Assembly (NCBI RefSeq): GCF_035917575.1
Contig: NZ_CP109090.1
Coordinates: 3,038,001 to 3,102,000, forward strand
From: Streptomyces sp. NBC_01788
GTDB lineage: Bacteria; Actinomycetota; Actinomycetes; Streptomycetales; Streptomycetaceae
Length of the DNA stretch: 64,000 nt
Direction of reading: 5' to 3'
Position 1 is the stretch's first letter. Every line of letters starts with the position of its first letter. This document shows positions 1-7,082 of this stretch, piece by piece. Under the pieces are notes generated by a model, which was not told the origin of the DNA, ran no database searches, and worked only from the letters and a program-made list of their open reading frames with translations. The translations under genes and the position numbers were made by a program.

Positions 1-825
1 CTGGATCACCTGGTGCCCGAACTCACCCGCCCCGGTCCGCGCCCCGCGGTGCACGCTCCCTGCGATCACCAGCCCGGCCCCGAGCCCGGTTCCGAGGTGG
101 AGGTACGCGAACGAACGGCCCTCCCCCGCGACCGCCAACCCAAGCGCCGCCGCGTTCGTGTCCTTGTCGACCACGACCGGCACCCCGAGCCGCCGCGCGA
201 GCGCGTCCCGCAACGGAAACCCGTCCCACTCCGGAAACCCGGTCACCCGATGCAGCACCCCCCGCCGATGGTCAAGCGGTCCGGGCAACGCCACCCCGAC
301 TCCGAGGAGGGTCCGGACGTCGGAGGGCCGGGCGCGAGTTCCCTCGGCCGCGGCCGCCCCGGCCTCCGCCGCTCCGCCCCCCAGCGCCTCCCCCACCAGC
401 CCCTCCACCTCGCGCGCCACCGTCGCCACGACGGACTCCGCGCCCGCGCCGAGGTTCAGCGGGCCACGGCGTTCGCCGGTCACGGTGCCGTTCAGGTCGA
501 CGACGACCAGACGGAGTTCGTCGCGCTCGACATGGACCCCCACCGCGTGCCCCGCCTCCGGCACCAGTCGCAGCACCGTGCGCGGTTTGCCGCCCGTCGA
601 CGCCCGCCGGCCCGCCTCCGCCGCGAGGCCCTGCTGCCGCAGCCGTGCCGTGATCTTGCTGACCGCCTGCGGAGTCAGCCCGGTCCACTCCGCGAGTTCC
701 AGCCGGCTGATCCCCTCCGCGCCCGCCCCGCGCAGCAGATCGAGCACCAGCGCGGCGTTGTGGCTGCGCAGGGCCGGCAGGTTCACCCCCGCCGTCCCCC
801 TGCCCGTCACTCCAGAGACCGTCAC
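1..825 (-). CDS. ROK family transcriptional regulator (partial, C-terminus beyond window)
   Basis: The minus-strand frame begins GTG at about 825 (a second in-frame GTG lies at 810) and runs off the left edge. It starts with a winged-helix region (LPALRSHNAALVLDLLRGAG, then LTPQAVSKITARLRQQGL), followed by the ROK sugar-kinase-like fold with VGVHVERDELRLVVVDLNGT, the phosphate-binding type VVVDKDTNAAALG and LHLGTGLGAGLVIAGSVHRG. ROK repressors of this build sense sugars and control carbohydrate genes. It is divergent from a sugar-type oxidoreductase at 967, the likely target. The metal-binding CxCGxxGC region lies outside the window, so kinase competence cannot be judged. Confidence 0.85.
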   Translation of the reverse strand, partial: MTVSGVTGRGTAGVNLPALRSHNAALVLDLLRGAGAEGISRLELAEWTGLTPQAVSKITARLRQQGLAAEAGRRASTGGKPRTVLRLVPEAGHAVGVHVERDELRLVVVDLNGTVTGERRGPLNLGAGAESVVATVAREVEGLVGEALGGGAAEAGAAAAEGTRARPSDVRTLLGVGVALPGPLDHRRGVLHRVTGFPEWDGFPLRDALARRLGVPVVVDKDTNAAALGLAVAGEGRSFAYLHLGTGLGAGLVIAGSVHRGARTGAGEFGHQVIQ

Positions 826-849
826 CGCGTCCGCTCCGCCCTTCCACCG

Positions 850-891
850 CTCACACAGCACTACTCACACAGCACTGCTCACAGAACACGG
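850..891. repeat. Three tandem 14-bp repeats between ROK and Gfo/Idh genes
   Basis: Two near-identical copies of CTCACACAGCACT(A/G) at 850-863 and 864-877 are followed by a degenerate third copy to about 891. They lie just upstream of the divergent ROK regulator start. They could be operator repeats or a slippage tract; nothing in the sequence decides between these. Confidence 0.6.
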
Positions 892-930
892 TCCACGCAG
901 CACCGCTCTCACAGCTATTCTGCCCGCCGC

Positions 931-960
931 TTGCACTTCAGCAACAGCGTTGCGAAAGTA
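931..960 (+). promoter_or_regulatory. Candidate leaderless promoter with embedded operator
   Basis: TTGCAC at 931-936 and GAAAGT at 954-959 are 17 bp apart and place the start of transcription close to the ATG at 967, so the mRNA may be leaderless; there is no Shine-Dalgarno sequence before this ATG. The spacer holds the inverted repeat GCAAC-AGC-GTTGC (941-953), embedded in imperfect CTTxxGCAAC/GTTGCxxAAG arms. This suits repression by the divergent ROK protein. Confidence 0.4.
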
Positions 961-966
961 GGACCC

Positions 967-2037
967 ATGACTGGCACCCCCCTCCGCGTCGGCCTCGTCG
1001 GCTATGGCCTCGCCGGCTCCGCCTTCCACGCCCCGCTGATCGCCGCGACAGAGGGCCTGGCCCTGGACACGGTCGTCACCTCGAACCCGCAGCGGCAGGA
1101 GCAGGCCCGCGCGGACTTCCCGGACATCCGCCTCGCCGCCGCCCCCGACGAGCTGTTCGCCCGCGCCGGCGAGCTGGACCTGGTCGTCCTCGCCTCCCCG
1201 AACAAGACGCACGTCCCGCTCGCCGCGGCCGCCCTGAAGGCTGGCCTGCCGGTGGTCGTGGACAAGCCGATCGCCGGGACCGCGGCCGAGGCCCGCGATC
1301 TCGCCGCCCTGGCCGACGAACGCGGACTGCTCCTGTCCGTCTTCCAGAACCGCCGCTGGGACAACGACTTCCTCACCCTGCGCCGGCTGCTCACCGAGGG
1401 CGAGCTGGGCGACGTATGGCGGTTCGAGTCCCGTTTCGAGCGCTGGCGTCCGCAGCCGAAGGGCGGCTGGCGCGAGTCCGGCGACCCCGCGGAGATCGGA
1501 GGCCTGCTGTACGACCTCGGCAGTCACGTGGTCGACCAGGCCCTGGTGCTGTTCGGCCCCGCCACCCTGGTGTACGCCGAGTCGGTGGTGCGCCGCGCGG
1601 GCGCCGAGGCGGACGACGACACCTTCATCGCGATCACCCACGCCAATGGCGTCCGCTCCCACCTCCACGTCTCCGCGACGGCTGCCCAACTCGGCCCCCG
1701 TTTCCGGGTGCTGGGCTCCCGGGCGGGCTATGTGAAGTACGGCCTGGACCCGCAGGAGGCCGCGCTGCGGGAAGGCACCCGCCCGAACACCGACGGCTGG
1801 GGCGTCGAGGACGAGGCTCTGTGGGGCCGCGTCGGCTCCGGCGACTCGCCGCTGACCGGCGGCGGCCGTCCCGTACCGAGCGTGCCCGGCGACTACCCGG
1901 CGTACTACGCGGCCGTCGCCGCCGCCCTCCGCGACGGCGCCCCGAATCCGGTGACCGCCCAGGAGGCAGCCGCCGCCCTCGACGTCCTGGAGGCGGCCCG
2001 CCGCTCGGCCCGCGACGGCGTGGCGGTGCGGCTGTGA
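967..2037 (+). CDS. Gfo/Idh/MocA family oxidoreductase
   Basis: A 356-residue NAD(P)-dependent sugar or polyol dehydrogenase-type enzyme. The N-terminal Rossmann fold has VGLVGYGLAGSAFHAPLI (about residues 7-24). The family's EKP motif appears as VDKPIAGT near residue 98, and the C-terminal half has the Gfo/Idh alpha/beta domain (SVFQNRRWDNDFLTLRRLL, then GGLLYDLGSHVVDQALVLFG). The GSHVVDQ histidine is the usual catalytic neighbourhood. The frame stays open upstream to position 13, but the methionine at 967 is the natural start because the Rossmann strand begins four residues later. It overlaps the next gene by 4 bp and is divergent from the ROK regulator. The substrate is unknown. Confidence 0.9.
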   Translation: MTGTPLRVGLVGYGLAGSAFHAPLIAATEGLALDTVVTSNPQRQEQARADFPDIRLAAAPDELFARAGELDLVVLASPNKTHVPLAAAALKAGLPVVVDKPIAGTAAEARDLAALADERGLLLSVFQNRRWDNDFLTLRRLLTEGELGDVWRFESRFERWRPQPKGGWRESGDPAEIGGLLYDLGSHVVDQALVLFGPATLVYAESVVRRAGAEADDDTFIAITHANGVRSHLHVSATAAQLGPRFRVLGSRAGYVKYGLDPQEAALREGTRPNTDGWGVEDEALWGRVGSGDSPLTGGGRPVPSVPGDYPAYYAAVAAALRDGAPNPVTAQEAAAALDVLEAARRSARDGVAVRL

Positions 2038-2528
2038 CGAACGACGCGCGCCAGGCCCCCGCGGCCACCCCGAGCATCGAGGAACTGGAGGCCCAGGAAC
2101 GCCGTCTGGTCCTCCTCCGCTTCACGTACGACGACGCCTGGGCGCTGGGCTCGCTCCTCGTGGAACTGGCACGGGAGCGGCAGGCCCCGGTCGCCGTCGA
2201 CATCCACCGCGCCGGCCAGCAGCTCTTCCACGCGGCCCTGCCCGGCTCGACCCCCGACAACGACGCCTGGATCGCCCGCAAGCGCCGCGTGGTGGAGCGC
2301 TACGGCTGCGCCTCCTACCTGGTCGGCGCCCGTTTCCGGGCCAAGGGCGCGACCTTCGAGGCCTCCTCCCGCCTGGACCCGGACCTGTACGCGGCCCACG
2401 GCGGCTCGTTCCCGCTGCACGTCGAGGGCGCGGGCGTGATCGGCGCGGTGACGGTGTCCGGACTGCCGCAGCTGGAGGACCACCGGATGGTGGTGGAGGC
2501 ACTGGAGCGGTTCCTGGGCGAGGGGTAA
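2034..2528 (+). CDS. UPF0303 / heme-degrading-domain (DUF336-like) protein
   Basis: A 164-residue protein whose GTG start overlaps the previous stop (GTGA), so it is translationally coupled to the Gfo/Idh gene. It has the UPF0303 signature: a leader helix with SIEELEAQERRLVLLRF, then VAVDIHRAGQQLFHAALPGS, TPDNDAWIARKRRVVERYG, AAHGGSFPLHVEG and a closing VTVSGLPQLEDHRMVVEAL. The fold is that of GlcG/HbpS. Family members are often annotated heme-degrading, but the biochemical role of the UPF0303 branch is not established. Coupling to an oxidoreductase suggests a shared small-molecule pathway (inference). Confidence 0.85.
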   Translation: MTNDARQAPAATPSIEELEAQERRLVLLRFTYDDAWALGSLLVELARERQAPVAVDIHRAGQQLFHAALPGSTPDNDAWIARKRRVVERYGCASYLVGARFRAKGATFEASSRLDPDLYAAHGGSFPLHVEGAGVIGAVTVSGLPQLEDHRMVVEALERFLGEG

Positions 2529-2569
2529 GGGAGCAGGATCACCGGCAGCCCACCCGGCCGGTCGCGCGT

Positions 2570-3004
2570 TCAGAGACGCCAGAGCAGCGCGATCAGGCTG
2601 ACGAACGCCAACAGGCCCATCGGAACCAGGAAGGGTGAAACACCGGGCCGGCGGGAGACCGAACGGGACAGTGCGGCGATGGTCCTGGCATTCGCCAGGG
2701 CCGCCGCCGGCCAGAACACCGTCCAGAGCGGTTCGAAGAGCCAGGCCGGGGAGTCGGCGAAGAAGTTGTAGCCCAGCAACCAGTAGAAGCCGTCGTTCAG
2801 CCACACCACGGCGGCCACCAGGAGCGTCCAGGGCATGCAGAGGATGACGGCCAGGAACCGGGCCGTGGAGTCGGTGTCCACCAGGCCCAGACCCTCGGCC
2901 GATGCCAGGATCCCCAGAACGGCGACGGAGCCGACGTATGCGCGGGTGGTCCAGTCGCTCGTCGCGTCGTTCAGAGCGCAGCGGGTGTTCAGGGTGGCGG
3001 TCAC
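2570..3004 (-). CDS. Small integral membrane protein (possibly SCO4225-like)
   Basis: A minus-strand frame of 144 residues from GTG 3004 (an upstream TTG at 3019 with a GGAGGG ribosome site is equally possible). It has about four hydrophobic segments: AYVGSVAVLGILASAEGLG, ARFLAVILCMPWTLLVAAVV, WLFEPLWTVFWPAAALANAR and VPMGLLAFVSLIALLWRL. The pattern resembles the small SCO4225-type Streptomyces membrane proteins, from memory only. No catalytic motif is visible. It is convergent with the UPF0303 gene and divergent from the LLM oxidoreductase at 3164. Confidence 0.6.
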   Translation of the reverse strand: MTATLNTRCALNDATSDWTTRAYVGSVAVLGILASAEGLGLVDTDSTARFLAVILCMPWTLLVAAVVWLNDGFYWLLGYNFFADSPAWLFEPLWTVFWPAAALANARTIAALSRSVSRRPGVSPFLVPMGLLAFVSLIALLWRL

Positions 3005-3163
3005 GAGCAGCCCTTCGCTCAAGGTGATCCCTCCGGGGTCACTCAAGATCAAGATTACTGCTCCAGGGGGAAGCCGCGGATTGTCCCGGGACGCCCTCCG
3101 GTTGGGGACTGCCGCAGGCGCGACGATCAAGCCACAGCACCCCATCCGGAGGGATCGGAACCG

Positions 3164-4066
3164 ATGAGCGACACCACAGGCCACGCGCACTCCTTGCGGG
3201 AGACCATCGGCCGGTACGGCATCTGGAGCATCGGACTCCGCTCGGAGAACGCGGCCCGGCGCGGCGAACTCGCCGAGGCAGCAGTGGAGTTGGAGGAACT
3301 CGGCTACGGAGCCATCTGGCTGGGCGGCAACAGCACCGCCCGCAACGCCGCCCCGCTGATCGAGGCGACCGGGCGGATCGCCGTCGCCACCAGCATCCAG
3401 AGCGTCTGGCAGCAGGACGCCACCGACAGCGGGGCGGAGTTCACCGCGCTGGAGGCCACCCACCCCGGCCGCTTCCTGCTCGGGCTCGGAGTGAGCCACG
3501 GCCCGCGTGTGCAGCAGTACCGGAAGCCGTACTCGACGATGGTCGACTATCTGGACCGGCTCGACGAGCTCGACCGGTCGGGTGAGGGCGGCGTGCCCGC
3601 CGGGCGCCGCGTCCTGGCCGCCCTCGGCCCCAGGATGCTGCGGCTCGCCCGGGACCGTGCGGCCGGCGCCATCCCGTACCTGACCACGCCGGACCACACC
3701 GCGCAGGCCCGCGAGATCCTGGGCGAGGCGCCGCTGCTGGCACCGGAGTTCAAGGTCGTCCTGGAGACCGACCCGGCTCGCGCCCGCGCGGTGGCCCGCG
3801 AGTACCTCGCGCCCTACCTGGAGCTGCCGAACTACACCGACAACTTCCTGCGCCTCGGCTTCACCGACTCCGACGTCACCGGCGGCGGCAGCGACCGCCT
3901 GATCGACGCGGTGTTCGCCTGGGGCGAGGAGTCCCGGATCCGCGAGCGGATCGAGGCGTTCCACGCGGCGGGCGCCGACCACGTGGCGCTCCAGGTGGTC
4001 ACCGCCGGCCCGCGCGACGCCCTGCCCCGGGAGGCGTGGCGCAGGCTGGCCCCCCTGCTGGCCTGA
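3164..4066 (+). CDS. LLM-class (luciferase-like) F420-dependent oxidoreductase
   Basis: A 300-residue single-domain TIM-barrel oxidoreductase of the bacterial luciferase superfamily. Supporting blocks are AAVELEELGYGAIWLGG (strand 2), IAVATSIQSVWQQDA, HPGRFLLGLGVSHGPRVQQY (the LLM GxGxSH-type phosphate-binding loop) and LAALGPRMLRLARDRAAG. The C-terminal ARAREYLAPYLELPNYTDNFLRLGF-like block (3780-3860) matches the Streptomyces TIGR03620-type subgroup. F420 is the expected cofactor in this lineage. A GGAGGG ribosome site precedes ATG 3164. The substrate is unknown. Confidence 0.88.
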   Translation: MSDTTGHAHSLRETIGRYGIWSIGLRSENAARRGELAEAAVELEELGYGAIWLGGNSTARNAAPLIEATGRIAVATSIQSVWQQDATDSGAEFTALEATHPGRFLLGLGVSHGPRVQQYRKPYSTMVDYLDRLDELDRSGEGGVPAGRRVLAALGPRMLRLARDRAAGAIPYLTTPDHTAQAREILGEAPLLAPEFKVVLETDPARARAVAREYLAPYLELPNYTDNFLRLGFTDSDVTGGGSDRLIDAVFAWGEESRIRERIEAFHAAGADHVALQVVTAGPRDALPREAWRRLAPLLA

Positions 4067-4096
4067 CCGGACCGCACCGCACCAACCCGCGGAGCG

Positions 4097-4984
4097 CTAC
4101 GCGTCCTTGAGTTCCTGCCGCTGCCGGCCAAGACCCTCGATCTCCAGCTCGACCACGTCCCCGGCCCGCAGGTACGGCTTCGGCTCGGGCTGCCCCAGGG
4201 CGACCCCGGCCGGTGTACCGGTGTTGATGACGTCCCCGGGGTACAGGGTCATGAACTGGCTCACGTAGCGCACGACTTCGGCGACGGGGAAGATCTGGTC
4301 GGCGGTCGACCCGTCCTGCCTCAGCTCGCCGTTGACCCACAGGCGCAGCGACAGCGCCTGTGGGTCGGGGACCTCGTCGGCGGTGACGAGCCAGGGGCCG
4401 AGCGGGTTGAACGTCTCGCAGTTCTTCCCCTTGTCCCAGGTCCCGCCGCGCTCGATCTGGAACTCCCGCTCGGAGACGTCGTGCGCCACCGCGTACCCGG
4501 CGACGTGCGCGAGCGCCTCCTCGTGCGACTCCAGGTAGCGGGCCGTACGGCCGATGACGACCGCCAGCTCCACCTCCCAGTCGGTCCTGGCGGCGCCGCG
4601 CGGCACGAGCACGGTGTCGTCCGGCCCGACCACGGTGTCCGCCGCCTTGAGGAAGATCACCGGCTCGGCGGGCGGCTCGGCGCCGGTCTCGCGGGCGTGG
4701 TCGTGGTAGTTCAGCCCGATGCACACGACCTTGCCGATCCGCGCGACCGGCGGCCCGATCCGCGACGCGTCCGGGTCGGGCCCGGTCCCGTCAGGACCGG
4801 TCCCGTCGAGCGCGGGCAGCTCCCCCGCGGCCGCGGCGTCGCGGATCCGGGCGAGTGCCGCGTCGTCGGCGAGCAGCGCGCCGTCGATGTCCGGGACGAT
4901 GCCCGACAGGTCGCGCAGGACCCCGGTCGCGTCCAGCAGCGCGGGCCGCTCCGCACCCGCCGTGCCGACTCGCAGCAGCTTCAT
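4097..4984 (-). CDS. Fumarylacetoacetate hydrolase (FAH) family protein
   Basis: A 295-residue protein starting MKLLRVG at ATG 4984; the frame extends further upstream but the FAH N-terminal strand begins here. The FAH catalytic core is clear: VVCIGLNYHDHARETG, PVIFLKAADTVVGPDD, the metal-binding RTDWEVELAVVIGR (ExE pair), VAGYAVAHDVSEREFQ, KGKNCETFNPLGPWLVTADE, and the closing YPGDVINTGTPAGVALGQ. Members hydrolyse or decarboxylate acylpyruvates in catabolism of aromatic or other acids. The gene is monocistronic, convergent with the LLM oxidoreductase. Confidence 0.92.
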   Translation of the reverse strand: MKLLRVGTAGAERPALLDATGVLRDLSGIVPDIDGALLADDAALARIRDAAAAGELPALDGTGPDGTGPDPDASRIGPPVARIGKVVCIGLNYHDHARETGAEPPAEPVIFLKAADTVVGPDDTVLVPRGAARTDWEVELAVVIGRTARYLESHEEALAHVAGYAVAHDVSEREFQIERGGTWDKGKNCETFNPLGPWLVTADEVPDPQALSLRLWVNGELRQDGSTADQIFPVAEVVRYVSQFMTLYPGDVINTGTPAGVALGQPEPKPYLRAGDVVELEIEGLGRQRQELKDA

Positions 4985-5153
4985 GTGTCCAACTCCCTCG
5001 ATCGCGGGGCGCCCGGCCGATGAAGGCGACCTGGGTGCGGCAGACGCGGCCATCGGAGGACTGGTCGATCGTCCAGGGTCGACCAGCACTCCGCAAGACG
5101 GCGTTCACGTACTGGACCGTAGCCCGCCCGCGGGAACGGCCGGGCCCGCGCGC

Positions 5154-5867
5154 TCACCGGTACAGCAGGAACCGCTCGGCCGCGCTCCACGCCGTGCTGG
5201 TCACCACGTACAGCGCGGCGGCCAGCGGCACCACCGCCACGGTGACCAGCGTGAAGAAGGACATGTACGGCATGGCCTTGCCGACCGCGCCCACGGCCCC
5301 GCCGCTCCCGCCCGCCATACTCGCCATACCCGCCACGTCCGTCGCGTCCAGGGACTTCCTCGCCCGAACGAAGTTGAACGCGGCGACCACGGTCACCACC
5401 GCGAACAGCCCCAGATACACGGCCCCGGCCGCCCCGAAGGCCCCGCCCCCGGCCAGGGCGTCGGCCCACCGCTCGTCGAGCGGCGCGGCCAGCAGCCGGT
5501 GGCCGAGCAGTCCGGCGCCGTCCGCGTCCGGCGTCGAGAACAGGTGGTACAGCAGGAAGAAGGCGGGCAGTTGCAGCAGGCTGGGCAGGCAGCCCGACAG
5601 CGGCGACACCTTCTCCTCGGCGTGCAGCTCCAGCACGGCCTTCTGCAGCTTCTCGGGGTTCTTCCGGTACTTCTCGCGCAGCTCGCCGATCCGCGGCTGC
5701 AACGCGGCCCGCGCCTTCTGCCCGCGCGCGGCGGCCCGGGAGAGCGGGTGGAGGAGGAGTCGCACGAAGGCGGTGAACAGGACGATCGCGGCGGCGGCCG
5801 CCGAGGCGTGGAACAGCGGCTGGAGCAGGTCGGCGAGTTGCTCGACCAGGCCGGCGAAAACGGACAT
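5154..5867 (-). CDS. YidC/Oxa1 family membrane protein insertase (short paralogue)
   Basis: A 237-residue membrane protein preceded by a GGAGGG ribosome site. The Oxa1 core is present: a first helix with IVLFTAFVRLLLHPLSR, whose arginine corresponds to the conserved groove arginine, the cytosolic hairpin LREKYRKNPEKLQKAVLELH, then SPLSGCLPSLLQLPAFFLLY and three further hydrophobic segments. It is shorter than the main Streptomyces YidC and lacks a long basic tail, so it is probably the accessory paralogue. A DUF6412 gene lies upstream on the same strand, 91 bp away, likely co-transcribed. Confidence 0.88.
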   Translation of the reverse strand: MSVFAGLVEQLADLLQPLFHASAAAAAIVLFTAFVRLLLHPLSRAAARGQKARAALQPRIGELREKYRKNPEKLQKAVLELHAEEKVSPLSGCLPSLLQLPAFFLLYHLFSTPDADGAGLLGHRLLAAPLDERWADALAGGGAFGAAGAVYLGLFAVVTVVAAFNFVRARKSLDATDVAGMASMAGGSGGAVGAVGKAMPYMSFFTLVTVAVVPLAAALYVVTSTAWSAAERFLLYR

Positions 5868-5958
5868 GAGTGAGCCCTCCGGGGGTCTCGTCGTGCCAGG
5901 CGTACGGCGATGGCGTACGGGGATGACGGCATGACGACCCGCGCGGGGTCACTCGGTT

Positions 5959-6324
5959 TCACACGGTGGAGTGCACGGTGCCCTGCGCGGTGGTCGCCGG
6001 GAGGGCGTGCCCGGGTGCCCTGGGCCGCGGCCGGCCCGCGGCGTCGGGGTCGCGCTGGGGCAGGAAGGCCGTACGGCGGTCCCGGTCCCTGATGGCCGTA
6101 CGCACCCGGGTGGGCGGTACGGCGGGTGTGCAGCGGGAGGCGAGCACCGCGCAGGCGACGAGCGCGGAACCGGCCGCTGCGGTCGCGGCGAGCGCGAAGG
6201 CCACGGTCCCGGAGAGGCCTCCGGCGGCGGACAGGGCGACCGGAAGCAGGACGAAGAGGGGCAGGAAGAGAGACAGGAGCAACGGCATGGCGGAGGGACG
6301 CGTGGCGACGCGACTGCGGATCAC
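5959..6324 (-). CDS. DUF6412 membrane-anchored protein
   Basis: The start at GTG 6324 is chosen because GGGAGGGAG lies 5 nt upstream; an ATG at 6396 in the same frame lacks this. The 121-residue product has two hydrophobic helices (MPLLLSLFLPLFVLLPVAL and VAFALAATAAAGSALVACAV) followed by a basic tail with TAIRDRDRRTAFLPQRDPDA. That tail is the hallmark of the small DUF6412 family, often found next to the second YidC in Streptomyces. The role is unknown; context suggests a partner of the insertase. Confidence 0.75.
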   Translation of the reverse strand: MIRSRVATRPSAMPLLLSLFLPLFVLLPVALSAAGGLSGTVAFALAATAAAGSALVACAVLASRCTPAVPPTRVRTAIRDRDRRTAFLPQRDPDAAGRPRPRAPGHALPATTAQGTVHSTV

Positions 6325-6419
6325 GCCGGCTCCCTCCCAGGGGCGTGCGCCTCGGTGCTCCGGCACCTGCGGCTCACTGTCCCGTTCTCTCGTCATCTGC
6401 TTGTACAGGGCTCATCCGG

Positions 6420-6947
6420 TTATACAGGATCGATGTCGAGCGGTTGCAGCAGCCGCCTCGGTTTGAGCAGGGCCCGTCCGACCGGATCCGCCGGGTCCGG
6501 ATCGAGTCCTGGTCCCGGCTCCATGAGGACGTCCTCGACCGGTACGACGGTTGCGCAGGCGGGGCACTCGCCGTACGGCCCGAGTTCGGTGCCGCAGTCA
6601 GCGTGCCGGAAGTAGCGCAGCCGGACCTCGGTGAAGTGCTCGCGCCCCCACAGGCCGAGGGCCCGCAGGGTGGGCCACAGCGCGATCCCGCGCTCGGTGA
6701 GGACGTACTCGTCACGGGGCGGCGAGTCCTGGTACCGCCGCTTCTCCAGGATCCCCTCCGCCGTCAGCGTCTGGAGGCGGGCGGCGAGCACCGCGCGGGG
6801 AATGCCGAGGTGGACCAGGAAGTCGTTGTACCGCCGGACCCCGTAGAGCGCGTCGCGGATGACCAGCATCGTCCAGCGCTCACCGATGATCTCCAGCGCG
6901 CGGGCGATCGAGCACTCCTGCGTCGCGTAGTCCTTGCCTAGTGCCAT
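6420..6947 (-). CDS. HxlR family winged-helix transcriptional regulator
   Basis: A 175-residue regulator with the HxlR domain at residues 10-105: CSIARALEIIGERWTMLVIR, LYGVRRYNDFLVHLGIPRAV, LAARLQTLTAEGILEKRRYQ and YVLTERGIALWPTLRALG. Cysteine 12 is the usual N-terminal redox or ligand-sensing cysteine. The C-terminal part holds a CGTELGPYGECPAC pattern (residues about 137-150) that may bind zinc. It is divergent from an MFS exporter at 7083, and two near-identical 17-bp operator-like sites lie between them, so autoregulation and exporter repression are expected. Confidence 0.9.
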   Translation of the reverse strand: MALGKDYATQECSIARALEIIGERWTMLVIRDALYGVRRYNDFLVHLGIPRAVLAARLQTLTAEGILEKRRYQDSPPRDEYVLTERGIALWPTLRALGLWGREHFTEVRLRYFRHADCGTELGPYGECPACATVVPVEDVLMEPGPGLDPDPADPVGRALLKPRRLLQPLDIDPV

Positions 6948-6970
6948 GCGTCCACTGTAGCCACTTTCCG

Positions 6971-7040
6971 AGCAGTTGGTTCAATGACCGAACCTTGAGG
7001 TGTTACGGTTTCGGAGCAGGTCGGTTCAATGACCGAACCT
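6971..7040. promoter_or_regulatory. Twin HxlR operator sites
   Basis: GGTTCAATGACCGAACC occurs twice, at 6978-6994 and 7023-7039, 45 bp apart; each copy is also preceded by GAGCAG. The outer GGTTC/GAACC arms are palindromic, as for a dimeric winged-helix repressor. The sites occupy the divergent promoter region between the HxlR gene and the MFS gene. A spacing of about four helical turns allows two dimers on one DNA face. Confidence 0.75.
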
Positions 7041-7082
7041 ACGTGAGTCTCTTCTCCGCACAGCCCCTCGGAAGGGCGGACC

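Noticed and set aside
13..966. Upstream extension of the Gfo/Idh frame by about 318 codons
   Set aside because: This stretch is antisense to the ROK regulator and has no domain; the Rossmann fold starts right after ATG 967.
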